A stretch of 64,000 bases of DNA, taken from assembly GCA_000023185.1 (NCBI GenBank), contig CP001624.1, positions 124,001-188,000 of the forward strand, written 5' to 3'. This DNA is from Rhizobium leguminosarum bv. trifolii WSM1325. GTDB lineage: Bacteria > Pseudomonadota > Alphaproteobacteria > Rhizobiales > Rhizobiaceae. Both the position numbers and the translations under genes were made by a program. Within the stretch, counting starts at the first letter, position 1. Every line of letters starts with the position of its first letter. The notes beneath the pieces are model-generated. The model did no database searches and had not been told where the DNA came from. It saw only the letters and a program-made list of their open reading frames with translations. Positions 1 to 7,637 of this stretch are shown piece by piece.

Positions 1-788
1 ACGCCTTCGACATCAGCGATGAGCAGGTCAGGCGGGCAAGGCGCGGCTATTTCGCCAATATTTCCTATGTCGACGAGAAGATCGGCGACATTCTCGGCGT
101 CCTCGAACGGAGCCGCATGGCTGAAAACACGATCATCCTCTTTGCCTCCGACCATGGCGACATGCTCGGTGATCGCGGCCTCTGGTTCAAGATGAACTTC
201 TTCGAAGGATCGGCCCGAGTTCCACTGATGATCGCAGCACCCGGCTGGAAGCCCAGACGGATCGACCAGCCTGTCTCCACACTCGACGTGACGCCGACGC
301 TGGCGGGTCTTGCCGGGATCGATATCGCCTCGCTGAAGCCGTGGACCGAGGGCGAGGATCTCGCAGCACTTGCCGAAGGCACCGGCAGCCGCAGCCCGGT
401 GCCGATGGAATATGCCGCAGAGGGTTCCGAGGCGCCGCTCGTCTGCATCCGAGACGGACGATACAAGATCTCGCTCTGCGAGAAGGATCCGCCGATGCTG
501 TTTAATCTCGAGGCCGATCCGCAAGAACTCGACAATCTGGCGGCCGACCCGGCCCATGCCGAGATCTTGGCAAGGCTTGTCGAACAGGCCGGCCGGCGCT
601 GGAACCTTTCCGATTTCGATGCAGCCGTCCGCGAAAGCCAGGCGCGCCGCTGGGTGGTCTATGCGGCACTACGCAACGGGGCCTATTATCCATGGGACTA
701 CCAGCCGCTGCAGAAAGCCTCGGAACGCTACATGCGCAATCACATGGATCTGAACGTGCTGGAGGAAAACCAAAGGTTCCCGCGCTAG
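1..788 (+). CDS. betC: choline-sulfatase, C-terminal part
   Basis: This is the 3' part of a sulfatase that hydrolyses choline-O-sulfate to choline and sulfate, feeding glycine-betaine synthesis in the cytoplasm. The frame is open from base 3 and about 261 codons remain of a usual ~510. The metal-site segment SDHGDMLGDRGLW and the tail with AVRESQARRWVVY and ERYMRNHMDLN match what is remembered of rhizobial BetC closely. The N-terminal sulfatase signature with the formylglycine cysteine lies outside the window. The TAG stop overlaps the first bases of a RIME-like repeat. Usual partners betI, betB and betA, if present, would be upstream of base 1. Confidence 0.9.
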   Translation, partial: AFDISDEQVRRARRGYFANISYVDEKIGDILGVLERSRMAENTIILFASDHGDMLGDRGLWFKMNFFEGSARVPLMIAAPGWKPRRIDQPVSTLDVTPTLAGLAGIDIASLKPWTEGEDLAALAEGTGSRSPVPMEYAAEGSEAPLVCIRDGRYKISLCEKDPPMLFNLEADPQELDNLAADPAHAEILARLVEQAGRRWNLSDFDAAVRESQARRWVVYAALRNGAYYPWDYQPLQKASERYMRNHMDLNVLEENQRFPR

Positions 789-900
789 AACAGGATGATT
801 TTAGGCCGGGTCGGCCCAAAATTCTGAATCCTGTTCTACATTATCTAGTTAGAGCATGATGGCGTCCGAAAACCGCTCACACTTTTCGCCATCATGCTCT
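787..900. repeat. RIME-like palindromic mosaic element, copy 1
   Basis: Two adjacent hairpins. The first has arms AGAACAGGAT (787-796) and ATCCTGTTCT (828-837) around an inner TTTAGGCC/GGCC-AAA arm. The second has a perfect 14-bp stem, AGAGCATGATGGCG (851-864) with its complement at 887-900. A second near-identical copy is at 55832-55947 and a decayed one at 4288-4341. Layout and sequence resemble the Rhizobium-specific intergenic mosaic elements. It lies between convergent gene ends and supplies the last bases of the betC stop codon, so it may act as a two-way terminator. Confidence 0.8.
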
Positions 901-926
901 GGGAATGAGAAAGAAGTGCTTCTGAT

Positions 927-1787
927 TTAAGCCGTCTTGCGCGCCGGCGCCTCGCGCAGGAAATCCTCGATGAACGTCCTTTGCAGCAGGATGCCGTCCC
1001 ATTCATCGGGGAAGAAGGGCGAGTCGTAGATCAGCGTGAAGGGGCCGGCATAACCGGCCTTCTCGCACATCTCCAGGCAGGTGCGGTAATCCTCGGCATC
1101 GAGACCGGCAACGCCGTAGTCGGCCTTGGCATGGCAGATTTCCGCCCGGCCCATGATATCGGCAAGGCCCTGATATTTCGCTGGCGCCGCCCAGTTGCCG
1201 AGGTCGCCGTTAAGGCCGACCTTGCCGTCCAACCGGTCTAGCAGCCAGTTCATTTCGACCGCCGACGGCAGAAGGTCGAACCAGTTCTCGACGACGACGC
1301 GCACACCGCTGCCTTCCGCCTTTTCCGCTAACCAGTTCAGATGATGGGCCGCGCGGGTAAGATTTTCCTCCGTCGGCTTCTGCTTGCCGGCAATGACGCG
1401 CATCCTCTCAGCCCCGAGGGCTGCGGCGATGTCGATCCACTCCGCCATCCACTTGACGTCGCGTTCGGCGGTCTCCGGATGGCTCGGATCACCGTCCTCG
1501 ACGAGCAGCGTCTGGAACAGCACGTTCGAGGTCGCCATCGCATCGCGAAATTCGCTTATATAGGCGGCGTCGAGGCTCGGCAGATGGAAGGAACAGACCT
1601 CCAGCCGGTTGACGCCGCGTGCCGCAAGCGCCGCCGGAACATCGATCAACGCCGCAGCACCGGGACCATAGGGTTCCTTAGGCGCGGCACTTTTGTCGGG
1701 ATCGGGGCTATAGGCATAAACGGCGCCAAGCAGCCGATGCAGCGACCATGTCGAAACCGCGAAACGTCCGTTTTGCAAAACCTGCAC
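927..1787 (-). CDS. sugar phosphate isomerase/epimerase-like TIM-barrel protein
   Basis: A 286-residue protein of the xylose-isomerase-like AP2Ec TIM-barrel superfamily. Visible features are barrel-strand motifs RLEVCSFHLP, RMRVIAGKQKP, VVVENWFDLLPS and VGLNGDLGNWA, with Glu, Asp and His residues placed as metal ligands in this fold. The start is a GTG preceded by GGAGGAAAG at good spacing; no better ATG is nearby. It lies 66 bases downstream of the amidase gene on the same strand, so the two are probably co-transcribed. The substrate cannot be told from sequence; an epimerase or isomerase acting on a keto-sugar is the usual role. Confidence 0.75.
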   Translation of the reverse strand: MQVLQNGRFAVSTWSLHRLLGAVYAYSPDPDKSAAPKEPYGPGAAALIDVPAALAARGVNRLEVCSFHLPSLDAAYISEFRDAMATSNVLFQTLLVEDGDPSHPETAERDVKWMAEWIDIAAALGAERMRVIAGKQKPTEENLTRAAHHLNWLAEKAEGSGVRVVVENWFDLLPSAVEMNWLLDRLDGKVGLNGDLGNWAAPAKYQGLADIMGRAEICHAKADYGVAGLDAEDYRTCLEMCEKAGYAGPFTLIYDSPFFPDEWDGILLQRTFIEDFLREAPARKTA

Positions 1788-1853
1788 TTGCTTTCCTCCA
1801 GCATCTCCTCATGCCATCAATGGCAACTAAATCCCGGCGGTTCAATTGCCAAT

Positions 1854-3224
1854 TCAGGCAAAATCGTCGCGGATGATCGGCTCGGCGGCAAGGGCAATCC
1901 CCAGCAGCGCCTCATCGCGATGGGTGGTGGCCGAAAGCAGCAATCCAACAGGCATGCCAGCCTCGCCGGTGCCGCAGGGAATGGAAACGCCGCACCAGTC
2001 GAGGAAATTGCCAAGTGCTGTATTGCGCAACGTCTTGTTGTTCGTCGCGAAGAACAGCTCGTCATCCTGCTCCAGCGGCCCGATCGGCGGCGCGACATGG
2101 GCGACAGTCGGAAAGGCGAGCAGCCGGTCGCCGACCAGGCGCTCGACATCGGCGATCAGGCGGCTGCGCGCATCGAGGATCGCCAGGTAATCGGGCAGCG
2201 TCGTCTTGCTTCCGAGACGGGTGCGCATGACGACACGGTGGTCCATCCTGTCCGCATCCGGTCCTGCCAAGCGTTCGCGGTGAAGTGCGAAAGCCTCCGC
2301 CGTGACCAGCGGACCATATCTCGTCATCAGCTCGAATATCTCGTCGAAGGCGGGAATGACGGTACGGGCAACCTTAGCGCCGGCCTTTTGAAGACGTTCC
2401 AAAGCTGCCTCGAATGCAGCGACGACGCCGGGTTCCGCTCCGTCGAAGACGATGTTTTCAGGCACGATGAGTTCCAGCCCTTGCAGGGGAAGCTCAACGA
2501 CATCAGGCGCCGTCAGGCCGCGCATTGCCACATCGATCCAGACCGCGTCCCTGACGCTGCGGCAGAGCGGCCCCAGCGAATCCAGGCTCTTTGCCAGCGG
2601 ATAGACGCCTGCCATCGCGTGGCGACCGCGCGTCGCCTTATAGCCGACGATACCGTTGAAGGCGGCGGGAATACGCACCGAGCCGCCGGTATCGGTGCCC
2701 ATGGCGACCGGAACCAGTCCGGCGGCGACGACGACACCGGCGCCAGAGGACGAGCCGCCCGGAATGCGTGGAAGATCAGTGCCGCGCGGATTTACCGGCG
2801 TGCCGTAATGCGGATTGATGCCGAGGCCGGAAAAGGCGAACTCGCTCATATTTGTGCGTCCGACGGCGACCATGCCCGCCTGCCTGAGCAAAGCGACAAC
2901 AGCCGCATCGCGCTTGGCCGGCATATCCTTTGCCAGAACGACGGAACCCGCCGTCGTCGGCAGGCCTTCCATGTCGAAAAGATCCTTCCAGGCAATCGGA
3001 ATGCCATCCAGCAATCCAAGCGAGCGCCCTTCCCGCAGACGCCGCGAAGAGGCGCGCGCCTCCTCCATCGCCCGGCTTTCGAGCAATGTGGTGAAAACCG
3101 CCTTGTCGGCATAATGCGCGATGGAATCGAAAACCGCCTCGGTCACCTCGACCGGATCGACCGCGCCACCTTGAATGAGGACGGAAAGCTGCGCGACCGA
3201 CATCGCGCCGTAGGATTTGCTCAT
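1854..3224 (-). CDS. amidase signature family hydrolase
   Basis: About 456 residues from the ATG at 3224. It has the amidase-signature Ser-Ser-Lys machinery: the lysine segment PIAWKDLF near residue 80 and the Gly/Ser-rich PGGSSSGAG near residue 155, followed by TDTGGSVRIPA. These cytoplasmic enzymes hydrolyse small amides; the substrate here is unknown. The frame stays open upstream to 3305, with other in-frame starts at 3272 and 3305, and none has a strong ribosome site, so the N terminus is uncertain. The 3224 start (MSKSYGAMSVAQL) fits usual family length best. First gene of a likely two-gene unit with the isomerase-like gene. Confidence 0.85.
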   Translation of the reverse strand: MSKSYGAMSVAQLSVLIQGGAVDPVEVTEAVFDSIAHYADKAVFTTLLESRAMEEARASSRRLREGRSLGLLDGIPIAWKDLFDMEGLPTTAGSVVLAKDMPAKRDAAVVALLRQAGMVAVGRTNMSEFAFSGLGINPHYGTPVNPRGTDLPRIPGGSSSGAGVVVAAGLVPVAMGTDTGGSVRIPAAFNGIVGYKATRGRHAMAGVYPLAKSLDSLGPLCRSVRDAVWIDVAMRGLTAPDVVELPLQGLELIVPENIVFDGAEPGVVAAFEAALERLQKAGAKVARTVIPAFDEIFELMTRYGPLVTAEAFALHRERLAGPDADRMDHRVVMRTRLGSKTTLPDYLAILDARSRLIADVERLVGDRLLAFPTVAHVAPPIGPLEQDDELFFATNNKTLRNTALGNFLDWCGVSIPCGTGEAGMPVGLLLSATTHRDEALLGIALAAEPIIRDDFA

Positions 3225-3231
3225 GGGACTA

Positions 3232-3258
3232 TCCAGAAGAGAGATGTTCCTCTCTGGA
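3232..3258. promoter_or_regulatory. interrupted inverted repeat before the amidase gene
   Basis: TCCAGA (3232-3237) and TCTGGA (3253-3258) flank AGAGA/TCTCT arms, giving a near-palindrome just upstream of the preferred amidase start. It could be an operator or a leader hairpin. If the 3272 or 3305 start is used it would be coding. Weak evidence. Confidence 0.3.
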
Positions 3259-3463
3259 CTACCCCGGATCATTCCGGTCAACCAGAGCTTCACGATATTT
3301 TGCATTTATTGGTACGATTTTTTGAACACTGCGTTTGAAGATCGCCCCTTCAATTGCCACGATCGAAGACACACATGCTGCTCGCATGCGGAAGCGGTTC
3401 GGCACGAGGGTGGGAGTTTGCCCTAAAGAGACCGGCGCCGCATGTGTTGCAGGAGTAATTGAA

Positions 3464-3778
3464 ATGACAGATTGTGAAACTTTAAGCCGTCGCCAGGATA
3501 TGGTGACACTTCATGCGAAAGAGGACGAAACCGCCGGTTTAGGCGAGCGCGATTATGTAGATCATGTCAGCGCCCAGAAACTTTCAGCCTTCGAGCGCGT
3601 TGTCGTGGTCGGAGCGCTGGTTCTCTTGAGCTTTGCGGGGTTTGCCGCATATTCTTCCGGCAATACGGACCCGATGACGACATCGGCCATTGCCGCCACG
3701 GCCGGCGATAACATGCCGCCGCACCCGGCCTACGGCCATTGCCGCGACAGCAGCCCTTACGCTGAGAGGGTTTGCTGA
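3464..3778 (+). CDS. small single-pass membrane protein, unknown function
   Basis: A 104-residue protein starting at an ATG that follows AGGAG by eight bases. The first ~40 residues are charged and predicted cytoplasmic. One hydrophobic segment (about residues 43-61, VVVVGALVLLSFAGFAAY) is followed by a ~40-residue tail that ends with two cysteines (HCRD and RVC). No family recognised. The frame extends upstream to 3335, but that stretch has no ribosome site. Transcribed with or just ahead of the DUF1810 gene. Confidence 0.6.
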   Translation: MTDCETLSRRQDMVTLHAKEDETAGLGERDYVDHVSAQKLSAFERVVVVGALVLLSFAGFAAYSSGNTDPMTTSAIAATAGDNMPPHPAYGHCRDSSPYAERVC

Positions 3779-3850
3779 TAGCAAAACATATTGCCGGGCG
3801 TGGAAACCTTGGCCCAGGCTGCATCGACAGCAGGAAAAGGGAAAAGGACC

Positions 3851-4291
3851 ATGGCCGGCGACATCGACTACAAGCTTCACCGCTTCATAGACGCCCAGAA
3901 CGGCGTCTACGAACAAGCGCTCTTAGAGCTGAAAGCCGGGCGCAAGACCTCCCACTGGATGTGGTTCATCTTCCCGCAGGTCGCCGGTCTCGGTACGTCA
4001 GCGATGGCCGAAAAATATGCGATCCGCTCGGCGGAGGAAGCCGCCGCCTATCTCGCCGATCCTATTCTCTCAAGCCGGCTGCTGCGTTGCGTCGAGGCGA
4101 TCCTGTCCGTGAACGGCCGATCGGCGCACGAAATCCTGGGTTCACCCGACGACGTCAAGCTGCGCTCGTCGATGACCTTATTTGCCGCGATCAGCGATCA
4201 CGGTTCGCCCTTCCACCAGGTGATCGAGCATTTTTATCAGGGAAAATTCGACGATCGAACGATGAAAATCCTCAGTGCTAGCACCGACTGA
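3851..4291 (+). CDS. DUF1810 family protein
   Basis: A 146-residue protein of the DUF1810 family, recognised by YKLHRFIDAQNGVYEQAL, the KTSHWMWFIFPQ block and the SSMTLFAA and FYQGKFDDRTM tail. The family is cytoplasmic, small and of unknown function. The ATG at 3851 has AAAGGA upstream and begins exactly where the family does; the longer frame from 3791 would add 20 unsupported residues. The stop codon falls in a decayed RIME-like repeat. Confidence 0.85.
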   Translation: MAGDIDYKLHRFIDAQNGVYEQALLELKAGRKTSHWMWFIFPQVAGLGTSAMAEKYAIRSAEEAAAYLADPILSSRLLRCVEAILSVNGRSAHEILGSPDDVKLRSSMTLFAAISDHGSPFHQVIEHFYQGKFDDRTMKILSASTD

Positions 4292-4341
4292 TTTTATGCC
4301 GGTCGGCTTAAAATCTGAATGCTGTCGCAAATTAAATAGTT
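4288..4341. repeat. decayed RIME-like fragment, copy 3
   Basis: GATTTTATGCCGGTCGGCTT, then AAAATCTGAAT and ATTAAATAGTTA, follow the order of the first half of the full copies at 787 and 55832, with substitutions that destroy the outer arm. It fills the whole gap between two convergent genes and overlaps both stop codons. Confidence 0.6.
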
Positions 4342-4528
4342 ATCGGCCCGGCCTGCTCTCCAGCGTAGCAATTTCCTCGGAAATTTCGCTCAGCCGCTGA
4401 CGCAGATCGCTATCAGTGCCGTCATCGACCTCTTCCTCGCCGAAACAATAGCGCGCATCATGGAGCTCCAGCTTGGCCTCAAGCTCGGCGCGTTTGGCAT
4501 ACAGGCGTTTGAGATAGACGTAGTTCAT
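4340..4528 (-). CDS. small coiled-coil protein, unknown function
   Basis: A 62-residue, strongly charged protein. Residues 5-22 (LKRLYAKRAELEAKLELH) and 40-58 (RQRLSEISEEIATLE) show heptad-like leucine spacing, so a two-helix coiled coil is likely. The ATG at 4528 is preceded by GGAGG, and the upstream frame to 4597 lacks a ribosome site. No homologous family recalled. Convergent with the DUF1810 gene. Confidence 0.6.
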   Translation of the reverse strand: MNYVYLKRLYAKRAELEAKLELHDARYCFGEEEVDDGTDSDLRQRLSEISEEIATLESRPGR

Positions 4529-4610
4529 CTCCCTGCCTCCACATCGCTCTCGGGTTAGTGTGAAAACGGCATGGAAGCGGTAAGGTTCCCCTCCCACACA
4601 CTTGTGGTCG

Positions 4611-5234
4611 TCAGGCGAAAGAAGCGATTGCCGCCTGGCAGGCCTTGGCGAAATGACCGCAGCAGCCGGCAGCGCCCATGGCCTGGCGGCTGACGCGCGC
4701 GCCTTCGAGCAGCAGCGTCAACGTATCGGCAAGAAGCTGGGGTTCGCGCGCGCCGGCCGCCGAACAGAGCGCAGCCAGGCGATCACGCTGTTCGGCCTTG
4801 TGCCGCTCGATCATTTCGTGGGCGGGATGGCCCTCGCCCTTCAGCTCGATGGCGGCATTGGCGAGATCGCAGCCGGCGGGCTCACCGTTCAGACATTGCG
4901 CCCGCAGTTCCACCCAGGCATCCAGCTGGGCGCGCGGATTGTCGGGATAGGCCGCTTCCAGATCTCGCCAGATGGTACCCGCCTTTTCGGAGGCGCGGCG
5001 CAGCGTTTCGCAGACGAGTTCGTCCTTCGAGCCGAAATGCCGGTAGAGCGTCATCTTGTTGGTCAGAGCCGCGTCGGCAATGGCATCGACGCCGATGCCG
5101 CGAATGCCGCGCTCGCGGAAAAGCTCCGAGGCGGTCGAGACGATACGCTCCCGCGGCGGGATGCGATCTTCTAAAACGGCTGCGGAGATTTCATTCGAAG
5201 TTTCTGATTTTTTTGAGGACGTAGTCCTTGACAT
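4611..5234 (-). CDS. TetR/AcrR family transcriptional regulator
   Basis: A 207-residue repressor-type regulator. The TetR helix-turn-helix is at about residues 26-73 (RIVSTASELFRERGIRGIG, then MTLYRHFGSKDEL), followed by a helical ligand domain with several cysteines (CLNGEPAGCD; AAGCCGHF). The ATG at 5234 is chosen; the codon before it is TTG. It is divergent from a small gene at 5362, and the gap contains three palindromes that are probable operators, so it likely represses itself and its neighbour. The ligand is unknown; the SDR gene further on is another possible target. Confidence 0.88.
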   Translation of the reverse strand: MSRTTSSKKSETSNEISAAVLEDRIPPRERIVSTASELFRERGIRGIGVDAIADAALTNKMTLYRHFGSKDELVCETLRRASEKAGTIWRDLEAAYPDNPRAQLDAWVELRAQCLNGEPAGCDLANAAIELKGEGHPAHEMIERHKAEQRDRLAALCSAAGAREPQLLADTLTLLLEGARVSRQAMGAAGCCGHFAKACQAAIASFA

Positions 5235-5241
5235 CAATGTG

Positions 5242-5278
5242 ACCGATCGGTAACAAATGCATTGTTACTTACCGGTAA
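5242..5278. promoter_or_regulatory. cluster of palindromic TetR operator candidates
   Basis: Three back-to-back symmetric sites lie right at the start of the TetR gene: ACCGATCGGT (5242-5251), GTAACAA-N5-TTGTTAC (5250-5268) and TTACCGGTAA (5269-5278). The GGTAAC/GTTACC half-site recurs. Position and symmetry are typical for TetR autoregulation and control of the divergent gene. Confidence 0.65.
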
Positions 5279-5361
5279 CACCACAAAACGCGAAAGTCAA
5301 TGCCGAGGGCATGGCAGCGGAAAGTGGAACACGGGCGACCGCCCACGAAAGGAGGACAACC

Positions 5362-5577
5362 ATGACAAAGACCAGAGATGACCTGACGATATCCGAAGCC
5401 CTTCGCGACCCCCTGATCGCCATGGTGTTGCGCGCCGACGGCGTAAAGCTTGAAGACTTCAAGCAACTCCTGGAGACGGCCGCCCGCAAACGCGAGCCGC
5501 GCTCGCCATCGGTGGGCAATATGATCGGAGCACTCGCAAGCCGCGCCAATCTGCCGGCAATGCCCTGCTTCGGCTAA
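5362..5577 (+). CDS. small hypothetical protein, divergent from TetR gene
   Basis: A 71-residue soluble protein (MTKTRDDLTISEALRDPLIA at the N terminus; ends AMPCFG). AAAGGAGG lies seven bases before the ATG, one of the best ribosome sites in the window, so expression is likely strong when derepressed. No family recognised. It sits alone between the TetR operators and a terminator, so it is the most direct regulatory target of that repressor. Confidence 0.7.
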   Translation: MTKTRDDLTISEALRDPLIAMVLRADGVKLEDFKQLLETAARKREPRSPSVGNMIGALASRANLPAMPCFG

Positions 5578-5620
5578 GGAAGCCGCCTAAACAGCTTGGG
5601 GATCTCTCCCTGCCCCCGTC

Positions 5621-5653
5621 AAGGGCTGCCGTCATAACCAGACGGCGGCCCTT
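5621..5653. terminator. bidirectional hairpin terminator
   Basis: AAGGGCTGCCGTC (5621-5633) pairs with GACGGCGGCCCTT (5641-5653) through a 7-base loop, with one G-T pair. It lies between the convergent ends of the small gene and the SDR gene. There is no clear U-tract. Confidence 0.6.
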
Positions 5654-5659
5654 GCCGCT

Positions 5660-6517
5660 TTAAAGGATCGGCTTGCCGCCGGTGACAGCGATTGTCGTGC
5701 CGGAGACGTAGCTCGACAAGGGATCGGCCAGCATCACATAGGCTGTGGCAAGCTCGGCCGGCTGTCCCGGCCGTTTCATCGGCACCTGCTTGCCGAAGTT
5801 GCTGACGCTTTCTTCAGGCAGTGTCGATGGGATGAGCGGCGTCCAGATGGGCCCTGGCGCCACCGCATTGGCGCGAATGCCTTTCTCGGCCAGAAGCTGA
5901 GCAAGGCCGGCGGTGAAATTCTGGATCGCGCCCTTGGTCGTCGCATAGGCAAGCAGCGTCGGGTTCGGATTGTCCGAATTGATCGAAGCCGTGTTGATGA
6001 TGGCGCTGCCGGGCTTCATATGGGCGACGGCCGCCTTGGTCAGGTAGAACATCGAATGGATATTGACCTTGAAGGTCAGTTCCCACTCTTCATCACTGAT
6101 CTCGTCGATGCTCTTGAAGCTTGCCTGATGTGCGGCATTGTTGACGAGAATGTCGATACCGCCGAGCTCCTTGACCGCCGTCTCGACGATCTGTCTGCAG
6201 TGGGCGGGATCCTGGATGTCACCGCTGACGAGGATAGCCTTGCGTCCGGCCTGCTCGACCAGCCGTTTCGTCTCATCGGCATCCTCATCCTCGTCGAGAT
6301 AGGACAGCAGCAGATCGGCACCCTCCCTGGCATAGGCGATCGCCACTGCCCGGCCAATGCCGCTATCGCCGCCGGTGATGATCGCCCGCTTGCCCTTCAG
6401 CCGCTCGGAACCGCGATAGCTCTTTTCGCCATGGTCGGGAACCGGGTCCATCTGTGCCGTGAAACCCGGCATCGGCTGCTTCTGGGACGGGAAAGGCGGT
6501 GTGGGATAATTTGGCAT
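5660..6517 (-). CDS. SDR family oxidoreductase (general-stress type)
   Basis: A 285-residue short-chain dehydrogenase of the YghA/YhdF type. The Pro-rich N-terminal extension (residues 1-40) is typical of that subgroup. NAD(P)-binding TGGDSGIG is at residues 48-55, NNAAHQ and the catalytic Ser follow, then YATTK (Tyr-Lys) and PGPIWTPL. The ATG at 6517 follows AGGAGG; the upstream frame to 6544 is not needed. The substrate is unknown; relatives reduce small aldehydes and respond to stress. Convergent with the 71-residue gene. Confidence 0.88.
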   Translation of the reverse strand: MPNYPTPPFPSQKQPMPGFTAQMDPVPDHGEKSYRGSERLKGKRAIITGGDSGIGRAVAIAYAREGADLLLSYLDEDEDADETKRLVEQAGRKAILVSGDIQDPAHCRQIVETAVKELGGIDILVNNAAHQASFKSIDEISDEEWELTFKVNIHSMFYLTKAAVAHMKPGSAIINTASINSDNPNPTLLAYATTKGAIQNFTAGLAQLLAEKGIRANAVAPGPIWTPLIPSTLPEESVSNFGKQVPMKRPGQPAELATAYVMLADPLSSYVSGTTIAVTGGKPIL

Positions 6518-6732
6518 CGTGACCTCCTGAGTTTCAGAGATCAAACTCGGCCTGATGCTTGTTGTTCCAAGTCTCGCGGCGGAATGACCTTCTCGAGCAA
6601 CCGCTCGCGCTGAGCGCGCTCACGGCCGTCGCCGCATCCTAAATTTCCGGTGATGATTGAAAACGGAGCCTCATCTGATCGGCCCAATCCGACTGGCAAC
6701 CCGCGAAATGTTGCCATTTGCCACGGCGACAG

Positions 6733-6756
6733 CTATGCCATAGTAATGTAACATAG
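6733..6756. promoter_or_regulatory. candidate IclR operator at the regulator's own promoter
   Basis: CTATG (6733-6737) and CATAG (6752-6756) form an inverted repeat. It contains CCATAGTAATG (6738-6748), which recurs with one change as CCATAGTTATG in front of the amidohydrolase gene (8899-8909). It ends 10 bases before the IclR start codon. Confidence 0.5.
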
Positions 6757-6766
6757 TCGCGTTTTC

Positions 6767-7615
6767 ATGAGGGGCGTTGAATTGGACGGAAAGACATCAG
6801 CAGCAGTTTATTCCGAAGATGAGGGTGTTGCCGGCGAGACCGGTGGCAAGACAGCGCGTCGCGCGCGCGTCAGCGGCATCGACCGGGCGCTTCAGGTAAT
6901 CGACCATCTCTACGAGACCGGATCGCCCGCCGGCGTCTATGCTATCGCCAAGGCGGTGAAGGCGCCGCTGTCGACCGTTTACGTCATCGTCGACGATCTC
7001 GTCGAAAAGAACATGCTGACGCGCCAGGCCGACGGCTCGATCTGGCTCGGCGCGCGGCTTTACCATTACGGCCTTGCCTATGCCAGGTCGCTGGATTTCA
7101 TGAGCATCGCCACCCACGAAATGCACGATCTCTGCCGCCAGGCTGGCGAAACGGTGCAGGTCTGCGGCCGCGACGGCGACTATATGCTGGTGCTCGCCAT
7201 GGCCGACGGCCCGAGCCATTTTCAGGTGGCGTCCCGCGTCGGCACAAGGGTGCCGCTGAACTGGACGGCCTCCGGCCGCCTGCTCGTCGGCCACCTGGCC
7301 GAAGACGAGCGCATCGAACTGTTCAAGCGCTGCGCCCGCTCTTCACCGACTGGCCGCGCCGAGATCGATCCGGGCACGCTGTCGGAAGCCGCCGGCAAGG
7401 CCTTCGAATCGCGCCTGTCGATCCAGGCGGGAGAATCCGATTACGCGGTTGCCTGCATCGCCTCGCCGATCTGCGATCGCGACGGCCAGTGCGTCGCCAC
7501 CATTTCCATCGTGCTGCCGGAACAGAAGGCGTTTTCCGACGAGAACCACTATACGGCCCATGTGCGCAGTTCAGCGGAACGGATCGAAAAGCTGATGGGC
7601 TGGCGCAACCGCTAA
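6767..7615 (+). CDS. IclR family transcriptional regulator
   Basis: A 282-residue regulator. The N-terminal winged helix-turn-helix covers about residues 35-95 (GIDRALQVIDHLYETGSP, then APLSTVYVIVDDLVEKN). The C-terminal IclR effector domain follows (PLNWTASGRLLVGHL, then ESDYAVACIASPICD). The effector is unknown. It is convergent with the adjacent amidohydrolase gene, and the same motif precedes both, so it probably controls itself and that gene. Ribosome site at the 6767 ATG is poor; a TTG at 6779 is an alternative. Confidence 0.88.
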   Translation: MRGVELDGKTSAAVYSEDEGVAGETGGKTARRARVSGIDRALQVIDHLYETGSPAGVYAIAKAVKAPLSTVYVIVDDLVEKNMLTRQADGSIWLGARLYHYGLAYARSLDFMSIATHEMHDLCRQAGETVQVCGRDGDYMLVLAMADGPSHFQVASRVGTRVPLNWTASGRLLVGHLAEDERIELFKRCARSSPTGRAEIDPGTLSEAAGKAFESRLSIQAGESDYAVACIASPICDRDGQCVATISIVLPEQKAFSDENHYTAHVRSSAERIEKLMGWRNR

Positions 7616-7637
7616 GTATTGCGCCCTTCAGCGGATC

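Noticed and set aside
1341..3338. A 665-codon open frame on the plus strand
   Set aside because: It lies antisense to the amidase and isomerase-like genes, has Arg/Gln/Asp-rich shadow composition and no domain; an artefact of high GC.
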